Below the pieces are notes generated by a model. That model was not told the DNA's origin, ran no database searches, and worked only from the letters and a program-made list of their open reading frames with translations. Below are positions 1-5,466 of a stretch of 5,466 bases of DNA, one piece after another (position 1 is the stretch's first letter; each line of letters starts with the position of its first letter). The position numbers were made by a program, and so were the translations under genes. The DNA comes from JAEUKQ01 sp044227605 (GTDB taxonomy: Bacteria; Pseudomonadota; Alphaproteobacteria; JAEUKQ01): contig JBGAWJ010000096.1 in the NCBI GenBank assembly GCA_044227605.1, positions 1 to 5,466 on the forward strand. Reading direction: 5' to 3'.

Positions 1-1002
1 AATGAAATAAAGAATTTGATGTTAGATCTAGTTCAGAAAAAATCGCAATCAATTATTGAGGCCATGACGACAAGCTCGGAATTAACCAAAACATCCGGTT
101 ACGATGATGAAATAAGTTTAAACGACGGACGGATTTTAGAGATCCATGCCGCTCTTTTAAAAAATCAAGATTTGAATCATTATGGCTGGGTTTGGTTCTT
201 CCGCGATATAACTACTCGAAAAAATGCGGAAATGGCCTTGGCCAGGGCAAGGGACGAGGCCATTCGAGAAAGGGAAAGGGCTCAAATGGCCAATCGATCG
301 AAATCGGAATTCTTAGCTCTCATGAGCCATGAATTACGAACACCCTTAAATGCGATTATCGGATTTTCAGAAATTATTTCCAAACAAATATTTGGTGAAA
401 TACAGCAGCCTCGTTACGTCATCTATGCTCAAGATATTTATAATAGTGGTACGCATTTGTTATCATTAATCAACGATATCCTGGATTTGGCAAAAATCGA
501 AGCCGGTAAAATGGAGATATATTGTGAATGGTTGGATATTTCTAGTATTAATAAATCTTGTATGTCGTTAATTGAGGGAATGGCTGCCAAAAAGTCCTTG
601 TCTCTATCTAGCAAAGTTTTTGATAATATTGAAAAAATATATGCCGATCCCCGCGCTATGAAACAAATGCTGGTTAATTTACTGTCAAATGCTTGCAAAT
701 TTACCCCTAAGGGAGGAGCAGTCCGATTAGACTTTGCAAAAACAAACGACGGTTCCGCTATCATAGCCAGTGTAACCGATACTGGTATTGGTATGACTAA
801 AGAAGATATTGTTACCGCAATTGAACCTTTCGGCCAGATTGAAAATCAATTAACCAGAACCCAGCAAGGAACTGGTTTAGGGTTACCGATGGTCAAAATG
901 CTAATTGAACTGCATAAAGGTCATTTGGAAATTGATAGCACCCCTGGAAAAGGAACGACTGTAAAGTTACTTTTTCCTAACCCGATTTCTGCTTCTGTAT
1001 AA
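1..1002 (+). CDS. Sensor histidine kinase, PAS-HisKA-HATPase (5'-partial)
   Basis: This is the C-terminal part of a two-component sensor kinase that autophosphorylates on histidine and passes the phosphate to a response regulator not seen here. The frame is open from base 1, so the start lies upstream; TTG (16) and ATG (19) are internal candidates only. Numbering from base 1, residues about 10-75 look like the later half of a PAS domain ending in a typical FRDITTRK. A charged, probably coiled-coil linker follows (about 75-100). HisKA then carries the H-box SHELRTP with phosphoacceptor His110. The ATPase domain shows the N-box around Asn230 (NLLSNACKF), G1 DTGIGM from Asp260, an F-box EPFGQIE and G2 GTGLGL from Gly290. 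All catalytic boxes are intact, so the enzyme should be active. No membrane segment lies in the visible part. The kinase class is certain; the signal and partner are unknown. The TAA stop lies 12 bases before hpnG, so the two may share a transcript. Confidence 0.93.
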   Translation, partial: NEIKNLMLDLVQKKSQSIIEAMTTSSELTKTSGYDDEISLNDGRILEIHAALLKNQDLNHYGWVWFFRDITTRKNAEMALARARDEAIRERERAQMANRSKSEFLALMSHELRTPLNAIIGFSEIISKQIFGEIQQPRYVIYAQDIYNSGTHLLSLINDILDLAKIEAGKMEIYCEWLDISSINKSCMSLIEGMAAKKSLSLSSKVFDNIEKIYADPRAMKQMLVNLLSNACKFTPKGGAVRLDFAKTNDGSAIIASVTDTGIGMTKEDIVTAIEPFGQIENQLTRTQQGTGLGLPMVKMLIELHKGHLEIDSTPGKGTTVKLLFPNPISASV

Positions 1003-1014
1003 AGATAAAAATAA

Positions 1015-1695
1015 TTGAAAGAAAGAATTGCAATTATTGTGGGAATGCGGCTTGAAGCAACCTTATTACAGGGGGTTCCCAAAAAATTTGTGGGAATTGC
1101 GGGTGGAAGTGAGAAGAAAGTCAAAAGCCTAACCCAAGGTTTTATTGATCGCCAGGTGGAGGGATTGATTAGTTTTGGTTTTGCCGGTGGCTTGGATCCT
1201 GGTTTAGATGTGGGGACGGTTGTTATTGCAAAATCCGTTGCTACCCTATCGGGCGAGGAAATACTCACCTCGGCTAAATGGGGAAATAAAATTAGTGCTC
1301 AATTGGGTTGTTTTTATTCAACAGGTGCTATTTTAGGATCAAAATATCCTATTATTGACTCACAACAAAAAATAGATGCTTTTCATCAGACCCATGCTGT
1401 GGCTGTGGATATGGAAAGTTATGCAATGGCAGAGGTTGCCCATGCCCACAAAATTCCCTTTATTATTATTAGGGTTATTTTAGATCCAGCCCAAAAAAAA
1501 ATACACCCCAAGATTGGGGCTTTATTTCAGGCAGATGGAAAAATAGACACCAAAGGCGTAATCAATATTATCTTCAAGGAACCCAAACTTTTAAAAGAGT
1601 TCCTTGATCTTGGCAAACAGTTTTATTTCGCAAGGCGCAGATTAAACTATATTGCTCGGCTCTTTTGCCCGGACTTTGCTTTCAGCAGTTTTTGA
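1015..1695 (+). CDS. hpnG: Hopanoid-associated nucleosidase/phosphorylase HpnG
   Basis: This protein of 226 residues belongs to the nucleoside phosphorylase/MTAN superfamily. In hopanoid producers HpnG removes adenine from adenosylhopane, giving ribosylhopane or phosphoribosylhopane. Visible motifs are the N-terminal strand IAIIVGMRLEA with Glu14 (equivalent to MTAN Glu12), the glycine-rich FGFAGGLDPGLDVGTVVIA at about 55-72, VDMES with Glu134 (MTAN Glu174), and IRVILDPA with Asp157 (MTAN Asp197). The tail ARRRLNYIARLF fits the HpnG family. The start is TTG at 1015: a stop codon TAA sits immediately upstream in frame, and the later GTG (1039) or ATG (1045) would delete the first beta strand. 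No convincing Shine-Dalgarno precedes it, so translation may depend on the kinase gene 12 bases upstream. The last 54 bases overlap the end of hpnH on the other strand. The family call is strong and is reinforced by hpnH next door. Whether it acts by hydrolysis or phosphorolysis cannot be read from the sequence. Confidence 0.87.
   Translation: MKERIAIIVGMRLEATLLQGVPKKFVGIAGGSEKKVKSLTQGFIDRQVEGLISFGFAGGLDPGLDVGTVVIAKSVATLSGEEILTSAKWGNKISAQLGCFYSTGAILGSKYPIIDSQQKIDAFHQTHAVAVDMESYAMAEVAHAHKIPFIIIRVILDPAQKKIHPKIGALFQADGKIDTKGVINIIFKEPKLLKEFLDLGKQFYFARRRLNYIARLFCPDFAFSSF
1574..1607. repeat. Inverted repeat inside the hpnG end, beyond the hpnH stop
   Basis: TCAAGGAAC (1574-1582) is a perfect 9-base inverted repeat of GTTCCTTGA (1599-1607). 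The 16-base loop contains the palindrome CTTTTAAAAG (1588-1597). It lies within hpnG codons and 34 bases past the hpnH stop on the minus strand. In a hpnH transcript it would form a 3' stem-loop, but no U tract follows on either strand. Confidence 0.4.
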
Positions 1696-2817
1696 TTTGG
1701 CAGGAGTTGTTAAATGAACGTCTGATAAAAAGGTTTCAACCTGCTTATCAAAAAGCCAATCTGCCTTTCTTTGTTTGCTTAAATCAATTTCCTTGGCCAT
1801 TTTCCCTTTGGTCTTAATGCCAAATAACTTAACTTTCATAACTTTTAAGGGATTATCCAAGGTATCATTGATGGCTGAACCCTCATATCCACAATGAACC
1901 ATACAATCCGCACATTTTTCGTAATTACCGGTTCCATAAGAATCCCAATTGGTAGTAGTCATCAATTCTTTGAATGATTCAGCATAGCCTTCCCCAAGTA
2001 AATAACAAGGGCGTTGCCAGCCGAATACGTTGCGTGTGGGATTGCTCCAAGGTGTACAATGATACGATTGATTGCCAGCCAGAAAATCCAAAAACATCAT
2101 GGATTGGCTGAAATCCCATTTTTTCTTTTTGGAATCCTTTAATACATTCCGGAACAATTCCTTGGTTTGAAGACGATTAAGAAAATGTCCTTGATCAGGG
2201 GCGCGTTCATACGCATAACCGGGGGAAACCGTTATACCATCAATCTTTTCTTGTTTACACCAGTCAAAAAAAGCAATCACCCGTTCCGGATTGGCATTGT
2301 TGAAAAGGGTGCAATTGACATTCACGCGAAAACCACGCTTTTTAGCTTCTTTAATAGCTGAAACACAACGATCAAAAACGCCATCTTGACAAACTGACTT
2401 GTCATGTTCTTCTTTCAAACCGTCTAAATGAATAGAGAAAGTCAAATAAGGGCTGGGCTTAAAAAGATCCATCTTTTTTTCCAGCAACAAAGCATTCGTG
2501 CATAAATAAACAAATTTCTTGCGCGCGACAATCCCTGCCACAATCTCACCCATTTCTTTATGCAACAGGGGTTCACCACCAGGAATTGAAACAATAGGGG
2601 CTCCGCACTCGTCAACCGCGTCCAAACATTCTTTCAAGGACAAACGCTTATTCAGTATTTCATCGGGATAATCAATCTTGCCGCAACCCGAGCAGGCCAA
2701 GTTACAACGGAACAAAGGCTCTAACATTAAAACCAGAGGATATTTTTTAACCCCTTTCAGCCGCTGTTTCATAATATAGCTGCCAACTCGTAATTGCTGG
2801 ATGATAGGTATAGACAA
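1642..2817 (-). CDS. hpnH: Radical SAM adenosylhopane synthase HpnH
   Basis: This protein of 391 residues is a cytosolic or membrane-associated radical SAM enzyme. It adds the 5'-deoxyadenosyl radical from SAM to diploptene, forming adenosylhopane, the first step of C35 hopanoid side-chain synthesis. The radical SAM cluster motif is CNLACSGC (Cys38, Cys42, Cys45), followed by the SAM-binding IPGGEP at 78-83 and a barrel strand FSIHLDG at 127-133. The C-terminal domain carries the family signatures CTPWSNPTRNVFGWQRPC (Cys254 to Cys271) and CADCMVHCGYE (Cys302, Cys305, Cys309). The N-terminus (SIPIIQQLRVGSYIMKQRLKG) is typical of HpnH. The start codon is TTG (2815-2817), chosen because it gives this N-terminus and has AGAGGAG seven bases upstream. 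The last 20 or so residues are polar, low in complexity and probably disordered; their codons overlap the 3' end of hpnG. The gene is divergent from ispG. The identification is secure. Confidence 0.96.
   Translation of the reverse strand: MSIPIIQQLRVGSYIMKQRLKGVKKYPLVLMLEPLFRCNLACSGCGKIDYPDEILNKRLSLKECLDAVDECGAPIVSIPGGEPLLHKEMGEIVAGIVARKKFVYLCTNALLLEKKMDLFKPSPYLTFSIHLDGLKEEHDKSVCQDGVFDRCVSAIKEAKKRGFRVNVNCTLFNNANPERVIAFFDWCKQEKIDGITVSPGYAYERAPDQGHFLNRLQTKELFRNVLKDSKKKKWDFSQSMMFLDFLAGNQSYHCTPWSNPTRNVFGWQRPCYLLGEGYAESFKELMTTTNWDSYGTGNYEKCADCMVHCGYEGSAINDTLDNPLKVMKVKLFGIKTKGKMAKEIDLSKQRKADWLFDKQVETFLSDVHLTTPAKSKTAESKVRAKEPSNIV
1723..1750. repeat. Inverted repeat inside the hpnH end, beyond the hpnG stop
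   Basis: TGATAA (1723-1728) pairs with TTATCA (1745-1750), and AGGTT (1731-1735) with AACCT (1738-1742), separated by a small AA/GC internal loop. It begins 28 bases after the hpnG stop and lies in hpnH codons. It could be a 3' stem-loop of the hpnG transcript. A U tract is lacking on the plus strand, so intrinsic termination is not supported. Confidence 0.4.
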
Positions 2818-2824
2818 GGGGAAA

Positions 2825-2831
2825 CTCCTCT
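2825..2831 (-). promoter_or_regulatory. Shine-Dalgarno site that fixes the hpnH TTG start
   Basis: On the minus strand AGAGGAG lies seven bases before the TTG at 2817. It is the best ribosome binding site in the window with ideal spacing. Together with the family-typical first residues it supports TTG rather than a later ATG (for example Met16) as the hpnH start. Confidence 0.8.
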
Positions 2832-2852
2832 TATATCTGTCGTTTAAGTAAA

Positions 2853-2858
2853 GTTATA
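2853..2858 (-). promoter_or_regulatory. Possible -10 element for hpnH
   Basis: Read on the minus strand the segment is TATAAC, about 35 bases before the hpnH start codon, with TGG just upstream in TTGGTTATAAC. I find no good -35 hexamer at 16-18 bases; TTTGTT is closest but too near. Position and composition suit an hpnH promoter, but the AT-rich background makes this weak. Confidence 0.25.
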
Positions 2859-2941
2859 ACCAATAAGAATAGAAACAAATTAGTTTTGGATTTTCTTGGT
2901 AACATATTTTTTTTAGGATGTCACAAAATATTATTGCTTGG

Positions 2942-2971
2942 TTGAAACATTTATCCAGAAAATGCTATTAT
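2942..2971 (+). promoter_or_regulatory. Predicted sigma70-type promoter for ispG
   Basis: TTGAAA (2942-2947) and TATTAT (2966-2971) are separated by 18 bases, and TGC immediately before the second hexamer makes it an extended -10. Both hexamers are close to consensus. Transcription would begin near 2978 and give ispG an untranslated leader of about 112 bases. No operator palindrome is obvious. The call rests on motif match only. Confidence 0.55.
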
Positions 2972-2987
2972 ATGCCTACGGTTAAAA

Positions 2988-3031
2988 GATTATAAACGCG
3001 GCATTGATCTTAGATATCGATTGCGTTAATC
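2988..3031 (+). other. Possible stem-loop in the ispG leader
   Basis: GATTA plus ACGC (2988-2999, with TAA bulged) can pair with GCGTTAATC (3023-3031). Inside it ATTGAT (3003-3008) can pair with ATCGAT (3016-3021) around a seven-base loop, using one G-T pair. It would sit early in the predicted ispG transcript. No U tract follows, so it is not an intrinsic terminator. I recognise no known riboswitch, and the AT-rich outer stem is only moderately stable. Confidence 0.3.
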
Positions 3032-3089
3032 TACAAAAATAATGTTCCCCAAATTATAAACCATATCGCTATCAACTGAAAGGTGTTTA

Positions 3090-4211
3090 ATGTCTAGTAG
3101 TGTTCGTCCATATCGTGATGTTCATCGACGCAAATCAAGAAAAATTATGGTTGGTAATGTGGCGGTAGGCGGCGATTCGCCGATTTCCGTTCAGTCGATG
3201 ACCAACACCTTGACCAGCGATGTGAAGGCAACGGTTGTACAAATTAAACAAATCCAAGATGCCGGAGCTGATATTGTTCGCGTTTCCTGCCCGGATGAAG
3301 AGTCAACGGCGGGGTTAAAAGAAATCGTCAAACAAGTGACTATTCCTATCGTGGCTGATATTCACTTCCACTATAAACGGGCATTGGAGGCGGCCAAGGC
3401 GGGTGCTGCTTGCTTACGGATTAACCCTGGCAATATTGGGTCATCCGAACGGGTTAAAGAGGTCATCAAGGCAGCCAAGGATCATGGATGTTCGATCCGG
3501 ATTGGGGTGAATGCCGGATCCCTTGAAAAAGAACTATTGGAAAAATATGGCGAACCTTGCCCAGAAGCGATGGTGGAAAGTGCCTTAAACCATCTGCGTT
3601 TATTAGAGGATAATGATTTTTTTAATACAAAAATAAGTTGCAAAGCTTCTGATATTTTCTTAGCGGTGGCCGCTTACCAACAATTAGCAGAAGTTTGCGA
3701 TTATCCGTTGCATTTGGGAATTACCGAGGCTGGCAGCTTGCGGGCTGGCACGGTGAAATCATCCATTGGTATGGGCAGTTTGTTATGGGCGGGGATTGGC
3801 GATACTATTCGTGTTTCATTATCTGCTGATCCGGTTGAAGAAGTTAAAGTTGGCTTTGACATGTTGAAGGCTTTGGGCCTAAGAAGGCGTGGCGTTACAT
3901 TGGTTTCTTGCCCATCTTGCGCTCGCCAGCAATTTGAAGTGATTAAAACCGTTGAAAAACTAGAAGAAAGAATCGCCCATATCACTACCCCCATGACGGT
4001 TTCCGTGATTGGATGTGTGGTTAATGGTCCTGGTGAAGCCAGGGAAACAGATATTGGGTTTACAGGGGGAGGGAATAATACCCACCAGGTTTATGTCGCA
4101 GGTATTCCGCATCATCGCTTGAAAGATGCATCAATTGTTGATCATTTGGTAGAATTGATTGAGAAAAAAGCCCAAGAGATTGAGGCTAAAAAACAGCCGG
4201 TGGTGGTGTAA
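3090..4211 (+). CDS. ispG: 4-hydroxy-3-methylbut-2-enyl diphosphate synthase IspG (GcpE)
   Basis: This 373-residue enzyme catalyses the penultimate MEP-pathway step, reductive ring opening of methylerythritol cyclodiphosphate to HMBPP, with electrons from a flavodoxin or ferredoxin. The length fits the short, single-barrel bacterial form. The TIM-barrel half has PISVQSMTNT (31-40), DIVRVSCPDE (61-70), VADIHFHY (88-95) and LRINPGNIG (109-117). The C-terminal half holds the [4Fe-4S] ligands: SCPSC (Cys274, Cys277), GCVVNGPGEA (Cys309) and Glu316, matching E. coli Cys270, Cys273, Cys305 and Glu312. The ATG at 3090 has AAAGGTG a few bases upstream. It is transcribed away from hpnH across a 272-base spacer with a predicted promoter. 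It supplies isoprenoid units for the cell in general, including those that hopanoids need. Nothing is missing or broken. Confidence 0.98.
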   Translation: MSSSVRPYRDVHRRKSRKIMVGNVAVGGDSPISVQSMTNTLTSDVKATVVQIKQIQDAGADIVRVSCPDEESTAGLKEIVKQVTIPIVADIHFHYKRALEAAKAGAACLRINPGNIGSSERVKEVIKAAKDHGCSIRIGVNAGSLEKELLEKYGEPCPEAMVESALNHLRLLEDNDFFNTKISCKASDIFLAVAAYQQLAEVCDYPLHLGITEAGSLRAGTVKSSIGMGSLLWAGIGDTIRVSLSADPVEEVKVGFDMLKALGLRRRGVTLVSCPSCARQQFEVIKTVEKLEERIAHITTPMTVSVIGCVVNGPGEARETDIGFTGGGNNTHQVYVAGIPHHRLKDASIVDHLVELIEKKAQEIEAKKQPVVV

Positions 4212-4220
4212 TCAGAAATG

Positions 4221-4264
4221 GGAGGGTTTTCTTGATAAGCCCTTTGGATTATGATGAAAAATAA
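4221..4264 (+). other. Displaced Shine-Dalgarno and 10-codon mini-ORF overlapping the oxidase start
   Basis: A strong GGAGGG (4221-4226) lies 24 bases before the oxidase ATG, too far to serve it directly. It is five bases before a TTG at 4232 that opens a 10-codon reading frame (MISPLDYDEK) ending in TAA at 4262-4264, inside the oxidase gene in another frame. This could be a leader peptide coupled to the oxidase start, or chance. No attenuator or repeated regulatory codons are seen. Confidence 0.2.
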
Positions 4265-5423
4265 ATTTGATACAATTGTTCTGGGGCTAGGCGCGATGGG
4301 TAGTGCCGCTTTGTATCAGCTGGCAAAACGCGGAAATAGAGTTTTAGGGATAGATCAGTTTTCACCACCGCACATGTTAGGCTCATCACATGGGGACTCG
4401 CGCATAACGCGACAAGCGATCGGTGAAGGTGAGCAATATACGCCACTTGCACTTCGTTCTTACGAAATATGGCAAGATATTGAAAAAGAAACAGATAAAA
4501 AACTTCTAGAGGTTACCGGCGGGCTTATTATTTCAAGCGGTGCAAAGACTGGTATCATGCATGTTAAGAATTTTTTTGAAAACACCGTTGCGGCGGCGAA
4601 AAAATTCAACATTAAGCATGAAATTTTAAACGCCCCTCAAATTCGCAAGCGTTTTCCACAATTTAACGTGCAAGATAATGAAACTGGTTATTACGAATAC
4701 GAGGCGGGATTCTTGCGTCCCGAGGAATGCGTTAGCGCGCAACTATTTCTTGCCGAAAAATACGGGGCAACCATACACAAAAACGAAAAAGTGGGAAGTT
4801 TTTCCGAAAAAGATGGAGGTGTTCGCGTCCAAACAAATCTTGGTGAATACCAAGCTAAAAAACTAATTGTTAGCGCAGGGCCATGGCTTCCAACACTTAT
4901 CGGGGATGAGTATTCAAAATCTTTTAAAGTCATTCGGCAGGTTTTGTTTTGGTTTGACGTCCAAACTTCTATCAAACGTTTTGAGCCGGAAAATTTCCCG
5001 ATATTCATTTGGGAGTTGCAAGGAAACAAACAAAGCATTTATGGATTTCCTGCCATTGATGGACAAAAGGGTGGGTTGAAAATTGCAAGCGAACAATATG
5101 ATACGAGTACTGGGGCGGACACCGTAAATCGAGAAGTCGGCCAAGTGGAAATAAAAGCCATGTGGAAGAATTTTGTTGCACCTTATTTCCTTGATTTAAG
5201 CAATAAATGTGTCAAAGCAGTTTCCTGCCTCTATACTGTCACCCCGGATTTTCATTTCGTCCTTGATACGCACCCGAAACATCCGTCAATTATTTTAGCG
5301 TCGCCATGCTCGGGTCACGGCTTTAAACATTCGGCGGCAATTGGTGAAGTTTTATCTCAAATGGCCATGTCTCGAAAAACAGACATCGATATATCAAAAT
5401 TTGGATTTTCGAATCAGAAGTAG
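4251..5423 (+). CDS. Monomeric sarcosine oxidase / N-methyltryptophan oxidase family flavoenzyme
   Basis: This 390-residue DAO-fold flavoprotein matches the usual length of MSOX/SolA enzymes, which oxidise N-methylated amino acids to the free amine, formaldehyde and hydrogen peroxide. The N-terminal Rossmann motif is VLGLGAMGSAA (about 10-20), with an acidic Asp35 closing the FAD-binding unit. SSHGDSRITRQAIGEGE carries His47, Arg51 and Arg54 (MSOX His45, Arg49, Arg52). GLK gives Lys277 (MSOX Lys265, oxygen activation). Cys326 in SCLYTVTPDFHF aligns with the covalent FAD cysteine (MSOX Cys315), and SGHGFK gives Lys359 (MSOX Lys348). MSOX His269 is replaced here by Glu281. No signal peptide is seen. 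The start is ATG 4251 or the adjacent ATG 4254; an in-frame TAA at 4236 rules out earlier starts, and no good ribosome site is close. It lies 39 bases after ispG with no terminator between, so read-through is possible. The substrate is not certain: SolA-like or SoxA-like. Confidence 0.85.
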   Translation: MMKNKFDTIVLGLGAMGSAALYQLAKRGNRVLGIDQFSPPHMLGSSHGDSRITRQAIGEGEQYTPLALRSYEIWQDIEKETDKKLLEVTGGLIISSGAKTGIMHVKNFFENTVAAAKKFNIKHEILNAPQIRKRFPQFNVQDNETGYYEYEAGFLRPEECVSAQLFLAEKYGATIHKNEKVGSFSEKDGGVRVQTNLGEYQAKKLIVSAGPWLPTLIGDEYSKSFKVIRQVLFWFDVQTSIKRFEPENFPIFIWELQGNKQSIYGFPAIDGQKGGLKIASEQYDTSTGADTVNREVGQVEIKAMWKNFVAPYFLDLSNKCVKAVSCLYTVTPDFHFVLDTHPKHPSIILASPCSGHGFKHSAAIGEVLSQMAMSRKTDIDISKFGFSNQK

Positions 5424-5437
5424 AAGTTACTTGCCTC

Positions 5438-5464
5438 GTTGCATGTCTTTGTAAGACTTGCAGC
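5438..5464 (+). terminator. Possible stem-loop after the oxidase gene
   Basis: The segment folds as a 12-position stem (5438-5449 with 5453-5464) around a TGT loop, with one T-T mismatch and one G-T pair. It begins 15 bases after the TAG stop, where a terminator would be expected. The window ends two bases later and those bases (TG) do not start a U tract, so terminator function is unproven. Confidence 0.3.
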
Positions 5465-5466
5465 TG

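Noticed and set aside
16..21. TTG/ATG at the left end as the true kinase start
   Set aside because: The frame is open to base 1 and the PAS domain would be cut in half, so the gene almost certainly begins outside the window.
921..1268. A 115-codon reading frame on the minus strand across the kinase/hpnG junction
   Set aside because: It is antisense to two well-supported proteins, has no recognisable domain and its composition looks like a frame shadow.
2167..2361. A 64-codon plus-strand frame inside hpnH
   Set aside because: It is antisense to conserved HpnH codons with no ribosome site or recognisable motif.
2907..2914. Run of eight T as an intrinsic terminator
   Set aside because: No GC-rich stem precedes it on either strand, and it sits between divergent genes where no transcript should end.
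2978..3089. A riboswitch in the ispG leader
   Set aside because: I recognise no conserved core of a known class; only a weak bulged stem is visible, reported as a possible stem-loop instead.
4691..5038. A 115-codon minus-strand frame inside the oxidase gene
   Set aside because: It lies wholly antisense to conserved oxidase sequence and resembles no known protein; it is best explained as a shadow.

Overview
The window looks like a stretch of an AT-rich alphaproteobacterial chromosome. The IspG and histidine kinase sequences read like those of Rhodospirillales-type alphaproteobacteria, and the organism appears able to make extended (C35) hopanoids. This placement is my reading of protein style, not a database result. 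There are five protein-coding genes and no sign of rRNA, tRNA, CRISPR or an insertion sequence.

Layout: (1) Bases 1-1002 (+) hold the 3' part of a PAS/HisKA/HATPase sensor histidine kinase whose 5' end lies outside the window. (2) Bases 1015-1695 (+) hold hpnG, a hopanoid-associated nucleosidase/phosphorylase, starting at TTG only 12 bases after the kinase stop. (3) Bases 1642-2817 (-) hold hpnH, the radical SAM adenosylhopane synthase. It converges on hpnG with a 54-base tail-to-tail coding overlap and starts at TTG behind a strong ribosome binding site. (4) Bases 2818-3089 are a 272-base AT-rich divergent spacer with a good forward promoter and a possible leader hairpin. (5) Bases 3090-4211 (+) hold ispG of the MEP isoprenoid pathway. 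(6) Bases 4251-5423 (+) hold a monomeric sarcosine oxidase/N-methyltryptophan oxidase-type flavoenzyme. The window ends in a short stem-loop.

How the genes work together: IspG makes HMBPP, the late MEP-pathway intermediate that leads to the C5 units of squalene and hopene. HpnH adds a 5'-deoxyadenosyl group from SAM to diploptene to give adenosylhopane. HpnG then removes adenine to give ribosylhopane or its phosphorylated form, the precursor of bacteriohopanepolyols. The window therefore holds precursor supply plus the first two side-chain steps. The squalene and hopene synthesis genes (hpnC/D/E, shc/hpnF) are not in view. The kinase and the flavin oxidase have no known place in this pathway and may simply be neighbours.

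I do not see a clearly new system. The most unusual points are the convergent overlap of hpnG and hpnH with a stem-loop beyond each stop codon inside the opposing gene, the use of TTG starts by both hopanoid genes, and the displaced Shine-Dalgarno plus mini-ORF in front of the oxidase.
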